From assembly GCF_037975245.1 (NCBI RefSeq), contig NC_092579.1, positions 32,209,666-32,273,665 of the forward strand: a stretch of 64,000 bases of DNA, given 5' to 3'. This stretch comes from Apostichopus japonicus (Eukaryota > Echinodermata > Holothuroidea > Aspidochirotida > Stichopodidae). Under the pieces are notes generated by a model. The model made no database searches and was not told where the DNA came from. It saw only the letters and a list, made by a program, of their open reading frames with translations. Position 1 is the first letter of the stretch. Every line of letters starts with the position of its first letter. This document shows, one piece after another, positions 23,537 through 35,029 of this stretch. The position numbers were made by a program, and so were the translations under genes.

Positions 23537-24004
23537 TTAAAGTTCCCAGAGACCGTATAAAAACCCGGCAAAAGCAAACTGCCCCCACCTGGTCTCGAGC
23601 CCGCGATCCAAAATACGTCACGCTCTCGAGGTACAGAGCAACCAACCGCGCCACGACAGCAGTTGATATAAATCTATGTTCGTTTCTAATACTTAAAGTT
23701 CCCAGAGACCGTATAAAAACCCGGCAAAAGCAAACTGCCCCCACCTGGTCTCGAGCCCGCGATCCAAAATACGTCACGCTCTCGAGGTACAGAGCAACCA
23801 ACCGCGCCACGACAGCAGTTGATATAAATCTATGTTCGTTTCTAATACTTAAAGTTCCCAGAGACCGTATAAGAACCCGGCAAAAGCAAACTGCCCCCAC
23901 CTGGTCTCGAGCCCGCGATCCAAAATACGTCACGCTCTCGAGGTACAGAGCAACCAACCGCGCCACGACAGCAGTTGATATAAATCTATGTTCGTTTCTA
24001 ATAC

Positions 24005-26174
24005 TTAAAGTTCCAGAGACCGTATGAGATCGCGGCAAAAGCAAACTGCCCCCACCTGGTCTCGAGCCCGCCATCCAAAATACGTCACGCTCTCGAGGTA
24101 CAGAGCAACCAACCGCGCCACGACAGCAGTTGATATAAATCTATGTTCGTTTCTAATACTTAAAGTTCCAGGGGCCGTATAAGATCGCGGCAAAAGCAAA
24201 CTGCCCCACCTGGTCTCGAGCCCGCGATCCAAAATACGTCACGCTCTCGAGGTACAGAGCAACCAACCGCGCCACGACAGCAGTTGATATAAATCTATGT
24301 TCGTTTCTAATACTTAAAGTTCCCAGAGACCGTATAAAAACCCGGCAAAAGCAAACTGCCCCCACCTGGTCTCGAGCCCGCGATCCAAAATACGTCACGC
24401 TCTCGAGGTACAGAGCAACCAACCGCGCCACGACAGCAGTTGATATAAATCTATGTTCGTTTCTAATACTTAAAGTTCCAGGGGCCGTATAAGATCGCGG
24501 CAAAAGCAAACTGCCCCCACCTGGTCTCGAGCCGGCGATCCAAAATACGTCACGCTCTCGAGGTACAGAGCAACCAACCGCGCCACGACAGCAGTTGATA
24601 TAAATCTATGTTCGTTTCTAATACTTAAAGTTCCCAGAGACCGTATAAGATCGCGGCAAAAGCAAACTGCCCCCACCTGGTCTCGAGCCCGCGATCCAAA
24701 ATACGTCACGCTCTCGAGGTACAGAGCAACCAACCGCGCCACGACAGCAGTTGATATAAATCTATGTTCGTTTCTAATACTTAAAGTTCCCAGAGACCGT
24801 ATAAGAACCCGGCAAAAGCAAACTGCCCCCACCTGGTCTCGAGCCCGCGATCCAAAATACGTCACGCTCTCGAGGTACAGAGCAACCAACCGCGCCACGA
24901 CAGCAGTTGATATAAATCTATGTTCGTTTCTAATACTTAAAGTTCCAGGGGCCGTATGAGATGGCGGCAAAAGCAAACTGCCCCCACCTGGTCTCGAGCC
25001 CGCGATCCAAAATACGTCACGCTCTCGAGGTACAGAGCAACCAACCGCGCCACGACAGCAGTTGATATAAATCTATGTTCGTTTCTAATACTTAAAGTTC
25101 CAGAGACCGTATGAGATCGCGGCAAAAGCAAACTGCCCCCACCTGGTCTCGAGCCCGCGATCCAAAATACGTCACGCTCTCGAGGTACAGAGCAACCAAC
25201 CGCGCCACGACAGCAGTTGATATAAATCTATGTTCGTTTCTAATACTTAAAGTTCCAGGGGCCGTATAAGATCGCGGCAAAAGCAAACTGCCCCACATGG
25301 TCTCGAGCCCGCGATCCAAAATACGTCACGCTCTCGAGGTACAGAGCAACCAACCGCGCCACGACAGCAGTTGATATAAATCTATGTTCGTTTCTAATAC
25401 TTAAAGTTCCAGGGGCCGTATAAGATCGCGGCAAAAGCAAACTGCCCCACATGGTCTCGAGCCCGCGATCCAAAATACGTCACGCTCTCGAGGTACAGAG
25501 CAACCAACCGCGCCACGACAGCAATTGATATAAATCTATGTTCGTTTCTAATACTTAAAGTTCCCAGAGACCGTATAAAAACCCGGCAAAAGCAAACTGC
25601 TCCCACCTGGTCTCGAGCCCGCGATCCAAAATACGTCACGCTCTCGAGGTACAGAGCAACCAACCGCGCCACGACAGCAGTTGATATAAATCTATGTTCG
25701 TTTCTAATACTTAAAGTTCCAGACACCGTATAAGATCGCGGCAAAAGCAAACTGCCCCCACCTGGTCTCGAGCCCGCGATCCAAAATACGTCACGCTCTC
25801 GAGGTACAGAGCAACCAACCGCGCCACGACAGCAGTTGATATAAATCTATGTTCGTTTCTAATACTTAAATTTCCAGGGGCCGTATAAGATCGCGGCAAA
25901 AGCAAACTGCCGCACATGGTCTCGAGCCCGCGATCCAAAATACGTCACGCTCTCGAGGTACAGAGCAACCAACCGCGCCACGACAGCAGTTGATATAAAT
26001 CTATGTTCGTTTCTAATACTTAAAGTTCCAGAGACCGTATGAGATCGCGGCAAAAGCAAACTGCCCCCACCTGGTCTCGAGCCCGCGATCCAAAATACGT
26101 CACGCTCTCAAGGTACAGAGCAACCAACCGCGCCACGACAGCAGTTGATATAAATCTATGTTCGTTTCTAATAC
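24005..26174. repeat. Duplicated block B, shorter copy (14 monomers)
   Basis: This block matches 30997 to about 33477. The offset is 6992 up to about 25450 and 7303 from about 25555, because two monomers (311 bp) present in the other copy are missing here. Shared markers are gagccggcg near 24530, tatgagatggcgg near 24955, two consecutive acatgg monomers near 25288 and 25449, gcaattgat near 25522, ccagacaccg near 25720, gccgcacatgg near 25908 and ctctcaagg near 26105. A private change is ctgctcccacc near 25599. Confidence 0.85.
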
Positions 26175-26486
26175 TTAAAGTTCCCAGAGACCGTATAAGA
26201 TCGCGGCAAAAGCAAACTGCCCCCACCTGGTCTCGAGCCCGCGATCCAAAATACGTCACGCTCTCGAGGTACAGAGCAACCAACCGCGCCACGACAGCAG
26301 TTGATATAAATCTATGTTCGTTTCTAATACTTAAAGTTCCCAGAGACCGTATAAGAACCCGGCAAAAGCAAACTGCCCCCACCTGGTCTCGAGCCCGCGA
26401 TCCAAAATACGTCACGCTCTCGAGGTACAGAGCAACCAACCGCGCCACGACAGCAGTTGATATAAATCTATGTTCGTTTCTAATAC
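26175..26486. repeat. Two-monomer spacer between blocks B and C
   Basis: A tataagatcgcgg and a tataagaacccgg monomer, both 156 bp, lie here. The longer copy of block B is followed instead by an aggggcc monomer near 33478, so these two monomers mark where the two copies part. No gene or insertion is visible. Confidence 0.75.
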
Positions 26487-29400
26487 TTAAAGTTCCAGAG
26501 ACCGTATGAGATCGCGGCAAAAGCAAACTGCCCCCACCTGGTCTCGAGCCCGCGATCCAAAATACGTCACGCTCTCGAGGTACAGAGCAACCAACCGCGC
26601 CACGACAGCAGTTGATATAAATTTATGTTCGTTTCTAATACTTAAAGTTCCCAGAGACCGTATAAGATCGCGGCAAAAGCAAACTGCCCCCACCTGGTCT
26701 CGAGCCCGCGATCCAAAATACGTCACGCTCTCGAGGTACAGAGCAACCAACCGCGCCACGACAGCAGTTGATATAAATCTATGTTCGTTTCTAATACTTA
26801 AAGTTCCAGGGGCCGTATAAGATCGCGGCAAAAGCAAACTGCCCCACCTGGTCTCGAGCCCGCGATCCAAAATACGTCACGCTCTCGAGGTACAGAGCAA
26901 CCAACCGCGCCACGACAGCAGTTGATATAAATCTATGTTCGTTTCTAATACTTAAAGTTCCCAGAGACCGTATAAGAACCCGGCAAAAGCAAACTGCCCC
27001 CACCTGGTCTCGAGCCCGCGATCCAAAATACGTCACGCTCTCGAGGTACAGAGCAACCAACCGCGCCACGACAGCAGTTGATATAAATCTATGTTCGTTT
27101 CTAACACTTAAATTTCCCAGAGACCGTATAAGATCGCGGAAAAAGCAAACTGCCCCCACCTGGTCTCGAGCCCGCGATCCAAAATACGTCACGCTCTCGA
27201 GGTACAGAGCAACCAACCGCGCCACGACAGCAGTTGATATAAATCTATGTTCGTTTCTAATACTTAAAGTTCCCAGAGACCGTATAAGATCGCGGCAAAA
27301 GCAAACTGCCCCCACCTGGTCTCGAGCCCGCGATCCAAAATACGTCACGCTCTCGAGGTACAGAGCAACCAACCGCGCCACGACAGCAGTTGATATAAAT
27401 CTATGTTCGTTTCTAATACTTAAAGTTCCCAGAGACCGTACCATATCGCGGCAAAAGCAAACTGCCCCCACCTGGTCTCGAGCCCGCGATCCAAAATACG
27501 TCACGCTCTCGAGGTACAGAGCAACCAACCGCGCCACGACAGCAGTTGATATAAATCTATGTTCGTTTCTAATACTTAAAGTTCCAGAGACCGTATGAGA
27601 TGGCGGCAAAAGCAAACTGCCACCACCTGGTCTCGAGCCCGCGATCCAAAATACGTCACGCTCTCGAGGTACAGAGCAACCAACCGCGCCACGACAGCAG
27701 TTGATATAAATCTATGTTCGTTTCTAATACTTAAAGTTCCCAGAGACCGTATAAGATCGCGGCAAAAGCAAACTGCCCCCACCTGGTCTCGAGCCCGCGA
27801 TCCAAAATACGTCACGCTCTCGAGGTACAGAGCAACCAACCGCGCCACGACAGCAGTTGATATAAATCTATGTTCGTTTCTAATACTTAAAGTTCCCAGA
27901 GACCGTATAAGATCGCGGCAAAAGCAAACTGCCCCCACCTGGTCTCGAGCCCGCGATCCAAAATACGTCACGCTCTCGAGGTACAGAGCAACCAACCGCG
28001 CCACGACAGCAGTTGATATAAATCTATGTTCGTTTCTACTACTTAAAGTTCCAGGGGCCGTATGAGATGGCGGCAAAAGCAAACTGCCCCCACCTGGTCT
28101 CGAGCCCGCGATCCAAAATACGTCACGCTCTCGAGGTACAGAGCAACCAACCGCGCCACGACAGCAGTTGATATAAATCTATGTTCGTTTCTAATACTTA
28201 AAGTTCCAGAGACCGTATGAGATCGCGGCAAAAGCAAACTGCCCCCTCCTGGTCTCGAGCCCGCGATCCAAAATACGTCACGCTCTCGAGGTACAGAGCA
28301 ACCAACCGCGCCACGACAGCAGTTGATATAAATCTATGTTCGTTTCTAATACTTAAAGTTCCAGGGGCCGTATAAGATCGCGGCAAAAGCAAACTGCCCC
28401 ACATGGTCTCGAGCCCGCGATCCAAAATACGTCACGCTCTCGAGGTACAGAGCAACCAACCGCGCCACGACAGCAGTTGATATAAATCTATGTTCGTTTC
28501 TAATACTTAAATTTGCCAGAGACCGTATAAGAACCCGGCAAAAGCAAACTGCCCCCACCTGGTCTCTAGCCCGCGATCCAAAATACGTCACGCTCTCGAG
28601 GTACAGAGCAACCAACCGCGCCACGACAGCAGTTGATATAAATCTATGTTCGTTTCTAATACTTAAAGTTCCCAGAGACCGTATAAGATCGCGGCAAAAG
28701 CAAACTGCCCCCACCTGGTCTCGAGCCCGCGATCCAAAATACGTCACGCTCTCGAGGTACAGAGCAACCAACCGCGCCACGACAGCAGTTGATATAAATC
28801 TATGTTCGTTTCTAATACTTAAAGTTCCCAGAGACCGTATAAGAACCCGGCAAAAGCAAACTGCCCCCACCTGGTCTCGAGCCCGCGATCCAAAATACGT
28901 CACGCTCTCGAGGTACAGAGCAACCAACCGCGCCACGACAGCAGTTGATATAAATCTATGTTCGTTTCTAATACTTAAAGTTCCAGAGACCGTATGAGAT
29001 GGCGGCAAAAGCAAACTGCCACCACCTGATCTCGAGACCGCGATCCAAAATACGTCACGCTCTCGAGGTACAGAGCAACCAACCGCGCCACGACAGCAGT
29101 TGATATAAATCTATGTTCGTTTCTAATACTTAAAGTTCCCAGAGACCGTATAAGATCGCGGCAAAAGCAAACTGCCCCCACCTGGTCTCGAGCCCGCGAT
29201 CCAAAATACGTCACGCTCTCGAGGTACAGAGCAACCAACCGCGCCACGACAGCAGTTGATATAAATCTATGTTCGTTTCTAATACTTAAAGTTCCCAGAG
29301 ACCGTATAAGATCGCGGCAAAAGCAAACTGCCCCCACCTGGTCTCGAGCCCGCGATCCAAAATACGTCACGCTCTCGAGGTACAGAGCAACCAACCGCGC

Positions 29401-30530
29401 CACGACAGCAGTTGATATAAATCTATGTTCGTTTCTAATACTTCAAGTTCCCAGAGACCGTATAAGATCGCGGAAAAGCAAACTGCCCCCACCTGGTCTC
29501 GAGCCCGCGATCCAAAATACGTCACGCTCTCGAGGTACAAAGCAACCAACAGCGCCACGACAGCAGTTGATATAAATCTATGTTCGTTTCTAATACTTAA
29601 AGTTCCAGAGACCGTATAAGATCGCGGAAAAAGCAAACTGCCCCCACCTGGTCTCGAGCCCGCGATCCAAAATACGTCACGCTCTCGAGGTACAGAGCAC
29701 AACCAACCGCGCCACGACAGCAGTTGATATAAATCTATGTTCGTTTCTTATACTTAAAGTTCCAGAGACCGTATGAGATGGCGGCAAAAGCAAACTGCCC
29801 CCACCTGGTCTCGAGCCCGCGATCCAAAATACGTCACGCTCTCGAGGTACAGAGCAACCAACCGCGCCACGACAGCAGTTGATATAAATCTATGTTCGTT
29901 TCTAATACTTAAAGTTCCCAGAGACCGTACCATATCGCGGCAAAAGCAAACTGCCCCCACCTGGTCTCGAGCCCGCGATCCAAAATACGTCACGCTCTCG
30001 AGGTACAGAGCAACCAACCGCGCCACGACAGCAGTTGATATAAATCTATGTTCGTTTCTAATACTTAAAGTTCCCAGAGACCGTATAAGATCGCGGCAAA
30101 AGCAAACTGCCCCCACCTGGTCTCGAGCCCGCGATCCAAAATACGTCACGCTCTCGAGGTACAGAGCAACCAACCGCGCCACGACAGCAGTTGATATAAA
30201 TCTATGTTCGTTTCTAATACTTAAAGTTCCAGAGGCCGTATGAGATCGCGGCAAAAGCAAACTGCCCCCACCTGGTCTCGAGCCCGCGATCCAAAATACG
30301 TCACGCTCTCGAGGTACAGAGCAACCAACCGCGCCACGACAGCAGTTGATATAAATCTATGTTCGTTTCTAATACTTAAAGTTCCAGAGACCGTATGAGA
30401 TCGCGGCAAAAGCAAACTGCCCCCACCTGGTCTCGAGCCCGCGATCCAAAATACGTCACGCTCTCGAGGTACAGAGCAACCAACCGCGCCACGACAGCAG
30501 TTGATATAAATCTATGTTCGTTTCTAATAC
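26487..30530. repeat. Duplicated block C, copy 1 (26 monomers, ~4.04 kb)
   Basis: This block matches 35030 to about 39073 at offset 8543 (55 monomers). Shared rare markers are ttctaacacttaaatttcc near 27100, ttctactactt near 28034, gccccctcctgg near 28242, aaatttgccagag near 28509, ggtctctagc near 28562, gatctcgagaccgcg near 29028, cttcaagttccc near 29441, a shortened cggaaaagc near 29471, the two-base insertion gagcacaacc near 29696 and ttcttatac near 29748. Copy-specific differences are concentrated in single monomers: cggaaaaagc near 27136 and gtaccatatcgcgg near 27438 where copy 2 has tataagaacccgg. Copy 1 also has atttatgtt near 26631. Confidence 0.88.
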
Positions 30531-30996
30531 TTAAATTTCCAGGGGCCGTATAAGATCGCGGCAAAAGCAAACTGCCGCACATGGTCTCGAGCCCGCGATC
30601 CAAAATACGTCACGCTCTCGAGGTACAGAGCAACCAACCGCGCCACGACAGCAGTTGATATAAATCTATGTTCGTTTCTAATACTTAAAGTTCCCAGAGA
30701 CCGTATAAGAACCCGGCAAAAGCAAACTGCCCCCACCTGGTCTCGAGCCCGCGATCCAAAATACGTCACGCTCTCGAGGTACAGAGCAACCAACCGCGCC
30801 ACGACAGCAGTTGATATAAATCTATGTTCGTTTCTAATACTTAAAGTTCCCAGAGACCGTATAAGAACCCGGCAAAAGCAAACTGCCCCCACCTGGTCTC
30901 GAGCCCGCGATCCAAAATACGTCACGCTCTCGAGGTACAGAGCAACCAACCGCGCCACGACAGCAGTTGATATCAATCTATGTTCGTTTCTAATAC
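30531..30996. repeat. Three-monomer link between blocks C and B
   Basis: An aaatttccagggg monomer with gccgcacatgg is followed by two tataagaacccgg monomers, the second leading into gatatcaatc near 30971. The corresponding stretch before the other copy of block B (23383-24004) has four monomers and uses tataaaaacccgg twice, so the two links are related but rearranged. Confidence 0.75.
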
Positions 30997-33477
30997 TTAA
31001 AGTTCCAGAGACCGTATGAGATCGCGGCAAAAGCAAACTGCCCCCACCTGGTCTCGAGCCCGCGATCCAAAATACGTCACGCTCTCGAGGTACAGAGCAA
31101 CCAACCGCGCCACGACAGCAGTTGATATAAATCTATGTTCGTTTCTAATACTTAAAGTTCCAGGGGCCGTATAAGATCGCGGCAAAAGCAAACTGCCCCA
31201 CCTGGTCTCGAGCCCGCGATCCAAAATACGTCACGCTCTCGAGGTACAGAGCAACCAACCGCGCCACGACAGCAGTTGATATAAATCTATGTTCGTTTCT
31301 AATACTTAAAGTTCCCAGAGACCGTATAAAAACCCGGCAAAAGCAAACTGCCCCCACCTGGTCTCGAGCCCGCGATCCAAAATACGTCACGCTCTCGAGG
31401 TACAGAGCAACCAACCGCGCCACGACAGCAGTTGATATAAATCTATGTTCGTTTCTAATACTTAAAGTTCCAGGGGCCGTATAAGATCGCGGCAAAAGCA
31501 AACTGCCCCCACCTGGTCTCGAGCCGGCGATCCAAAATACGTCACGCTCTCGAGGTACAGAGCAACCAACCGCGCCACGACAGCAGTTGATATAAATCTA
31601 TGTTCGTTTCTAATACTTAAAGTTCCCAGAGACCGTATAAGATCGCGGCAAAAGCAAACTGCCCCCACCTGGTCTCGAGCCCGCGATCCAAAATACGTCA
31701 CGCTCTCGAGGTACAGAGCAACCAACCGCGCCACGACAGCAGTTGATATAAATCTATGTTCGTTTCTAATACTTAAAGTTCCCAGAGACCGTATAAGAAC
31801 CCGGCAAAAGCAAACTGCCCCCACCTGGTCTCGAGCCCGCGATCCAAAATACGTCACGCTCTCGAGGTACAGAGCAACCAACCGCGCCACGACAGCAGTT
31901 GATATAAATCTATGTTCGTTTCTAATACTTAAAGTTCCAGGGGCCGTATGAGATGGCGGCAAAAGCAAACTGCCCCCACCTGGTCTCGAGCCCGCGATCC
32001 AAAATACGTCACGCTCTCGAGGTACAGAGCAACCAACCGCGCCACGACAGCAGTTGATATAAATCTATGTTCGTTTCTAATACTTAAAGTTCCAGAGACC
32101 GTATGAGATCGCGGCAAAAGCAAACTGCCCCCACCTGGTCTCGAGCCCGCGATCCAAAATACGTCACGCTCTCGAGGTACAGAGCAACCAACCGCGCCAC
32201 GACAGCAGTTGATATAAATCTATGTTCGTTTCTAATACTTAAAGTTCCAGGGGCCGTATAAGATCGCGGCAAAAGCAAACTGCCCCACATGGTCTCGAGC
32301 CCGCGATCCAAAATACGTCACGCTCTCGAGGTACAGAGCAACCAACCGCGCCACGACAGCAGTTGATATAAATCTATGTTCGTTTCTAATACTTAAAGTT
32401 CCAGGGGCCGTATAAGATCGCGGCAAAAGCAAACTGCCCCACATGGTCTCGAGCCCGCGATCCAAAATACGTCACGCTCTCGAGGTACAGAGCAACCAAC
32501 CGCGCCACGACAGCAGTTGATATAAATCTATGTTCGTTTCTAATACTTAAAGTTCCCAGAGACCGTATAAAAACCCGGCAAAAGCAAACTGCCCCCACCT
32601 GGTCTCGAGCCCGCCATCCAAAATACGTCACGCTCTCGAGGTACAGAGCAACCAACCGCGCCACGACAGCAGTTGATATAAATCTATGTTCGTTTCTAAT
32701 ACTTAAAGTTCCCAGAGACCGTATAAGATCGCGGCAAAAGCAAACTGCCCCACCTGGTCTCGAGCCCGCGATCCAAAATACGTCACGCTCTCGAGGTACA
32801 GAGCAACCAACCGCGCCACGACAGCAATTGATATAAATCTATGTTCGTTTCTAATACTTAAAGTTCCCAGAGACCGTATAAAAACCCGGCAAAAGCAAAC
32901 TGCCCCCACCTGGTCTCGAGCCCGCGATCCAAAATACGTCACGCTCTCGAGGTACAGAGCAACCAACCGCGCCACGACAGCAGTTGATATAAATCTATGT
33001 TCGTTTCTAATACTTAAAGTTCCAGACACCGTATAAGATCGCGGCAAAAGCAAACTGCCCCCACCTGGTCTCGAGCCCGCGATCCAAAATACGTCACGCT
33101 CTCGAGGTACAGAGCAACCAACCGCGCCACGACAGCAGTTGATATAAATCTATGTTCGTTTCTAATACTTAAATTTCCAGGGGCCGTATAAGATCGCGGC
33201 AAAAGCAAACTGCCGCACATGGTCTCGAGCCCGCGATCCAAAATACGTCACGCTCTCGAGGTACAGAGCAACCAACCGCGCCACGACAGCAGTTGATATA
33301 AATCTATGTTCGTTTCTAATACTTAAAGTTCCAGAGACCGTATGAGATCGCGGCAAAAGCAAACTGCCCCCACCTGGTCTCGAGCCCGCGATCCAAAATA
33401 CGTCACGCTCTCAAGGTACAGAGCAACCAACCGCGCCACGACAGCAGTTGATATAAATCTATGTTCGTTTCTAATAC
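30997..33477. repeat. Duplicated block B, longer copy (16 monomers)
   Basis: This is the partner of 24005-26174. It has two extra monomers, a tataaaaacccgg monomer with cccgccatcc near 32610 and a tataag monomer with a short C-run and gcaattgat near 32824, between the second acatgg monomer and the next tataaaaacccgg monomer. It contains the complete four-monomer cassette at 32703-33322. It lacks the cccgccatcc change seen near 24070. Confidence 0.85.
32703..33322. repeat. Four-monomer cassette, copy 2
   Basis: The order and markers are those of 22917-23536 at offset 9786: a short C-run monomer with gcaattgat, tataaaaacccgg, ccagacaccg, and aaatttccagggg with gccgcacatgg. It lies inside the longer copy of block B. 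Confidence 0.82.
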
Positions 33478-35029
33478 TTAAAGTTCCAGGGGCCGTATAA
33501 GATCGCGGCAAAAGCAAACTGCCCCACCTGGTCTCGAGCCCGCCATCCAAAATACGTCACGCTCTCGAGGTACAGAGCAACCAACCGCGCCACGACAGCA
33601 GTTGATATAAATCTATGTTCGTTTCTAATACTTAAAGTTCCCAGAGACCGTATAAAAACCCGGCAAAAGCAAACTGCCCCCACCTGGTCTCGAGCCCGCG
33701 ATCCAAAATACGTCACGCTCTCGAGGTACAGAGCAACCAACCGCGCCACGACAGCAGTTGATATAAATCTATGTTCGTTTCTAATACTTAAAGTTCCAGG
33801 GGCCGTATAAGATCGCGGCAAAAGCAAACTGCCCCACCTGGTCTCGAGCCCGCGATCCAAAATGCGTCACGCTCTCGAGGTACAGAGCAACCAACCGCGC
33901 CACGACAGCAGTTGATATAAATCTATGTTCGTTTCTAATACTTAAATTTCCCAGAGACCGTATAAGAACCCGGCAAAAGCAAACTGCCCCCACCTGGTCT
34001 CGAGCCGGCGATCCAAAATACGTCACGCTCTCGAGGTACAGAGCAACCAACCGCGCCACGACAGCAGTTGATATAAATCTATGTTCGTTTCTAATACTTA
34101 AAGTTCCCAGAGACCGTATAAGATCGCGGCAAAAGCAAACTGCCCGCACCTGGTCTCGATCCCGCGATCCAAAATACGTCACGCTCTCGAGGTACAGAGC
34201 AACCAACCGCGCCACGACAGCAGTTGATATAAATCTATGTTCGTTTCTAATACTTAAAGTTCCCAGAGACCGTATAAGAACCCGGCAAAAGCAAACTGCC
34301 CCCACCTGGTCTCGAGCCCGCGATCCAAAATACGTCACGCTCTCGAGGTACAGAGCAACCAACCGCGCCACGACAGCAGTTGATATAAATCTATGTTCGT
34401 TTCTAATACTTAAAGTTCCAGGGGCCGTATGAGATGGCGGCAAAAGCAAACTGCCCCCACCTGGTCTCGAGCCCGCGATCCAAAATACGTCACGCTCTCG
34501 AGGTACAGAGCAACCAACCGCGCCACGACAGCAGTTGATATAAATCTATGTTCGTTTCTAATACTTAAAGTTCCAGAGACCGTATGAGATCGCGGCAAAA
34601 GCAAACTGCCCCCACCTGGTCTCGAGCCCGCGATCCAAAATACGTCACGCTCTCAAGGTACAAAGCAACCAACCGCGCCACGACAGCAGTTGATATAAAT
34701 CTATGTTCGTTTCTAATACTTAAAGTTCCAGGGGCCGTATAAGATCGCGGCAAAAGCAAACTGCCCCACATGGTCTCGAGCCCGCCATCCAAAATACGTC
34801 ACGCTCTCGAGGTACAGAGCAACCAACCGCGCCACGACAGCAGTTGATATAAATCTATGTTCGTTTCTAATACTTAAAGTTCCCAGAGACCGTATAAAAA
34901 CCCGGCAAAAGCAAACTGCCCCCACCTGGTCTCGAGCCCGCGATCCAAAATACGTCACGCTCTCGAGGTACAGAGCAACCAACCGCGCCACGACAGCAGT
35001 TGATATAAATCTATGTTCGTTTCTAATAC
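33478..35029. repeat. Partial third relative of block B (10 monomers)
   Basis: The order gagccggcg near 34007, tataag, tataagaacccgg, tatgagatggcgg near 34428, tatgag, acatgg near 34770 repeats the central part of both block B copies; its tatgagatggcgg monomer is 2481 bp from that of the longer copy. Private changes are aatgcgtcac near 33862, gcccgcacc near 34143, ggtctcgatcccg near 34153 and ctctcaaggtacaaagc near 34650. Two monomers carry cccgccatcc. Confidence 0.75.
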
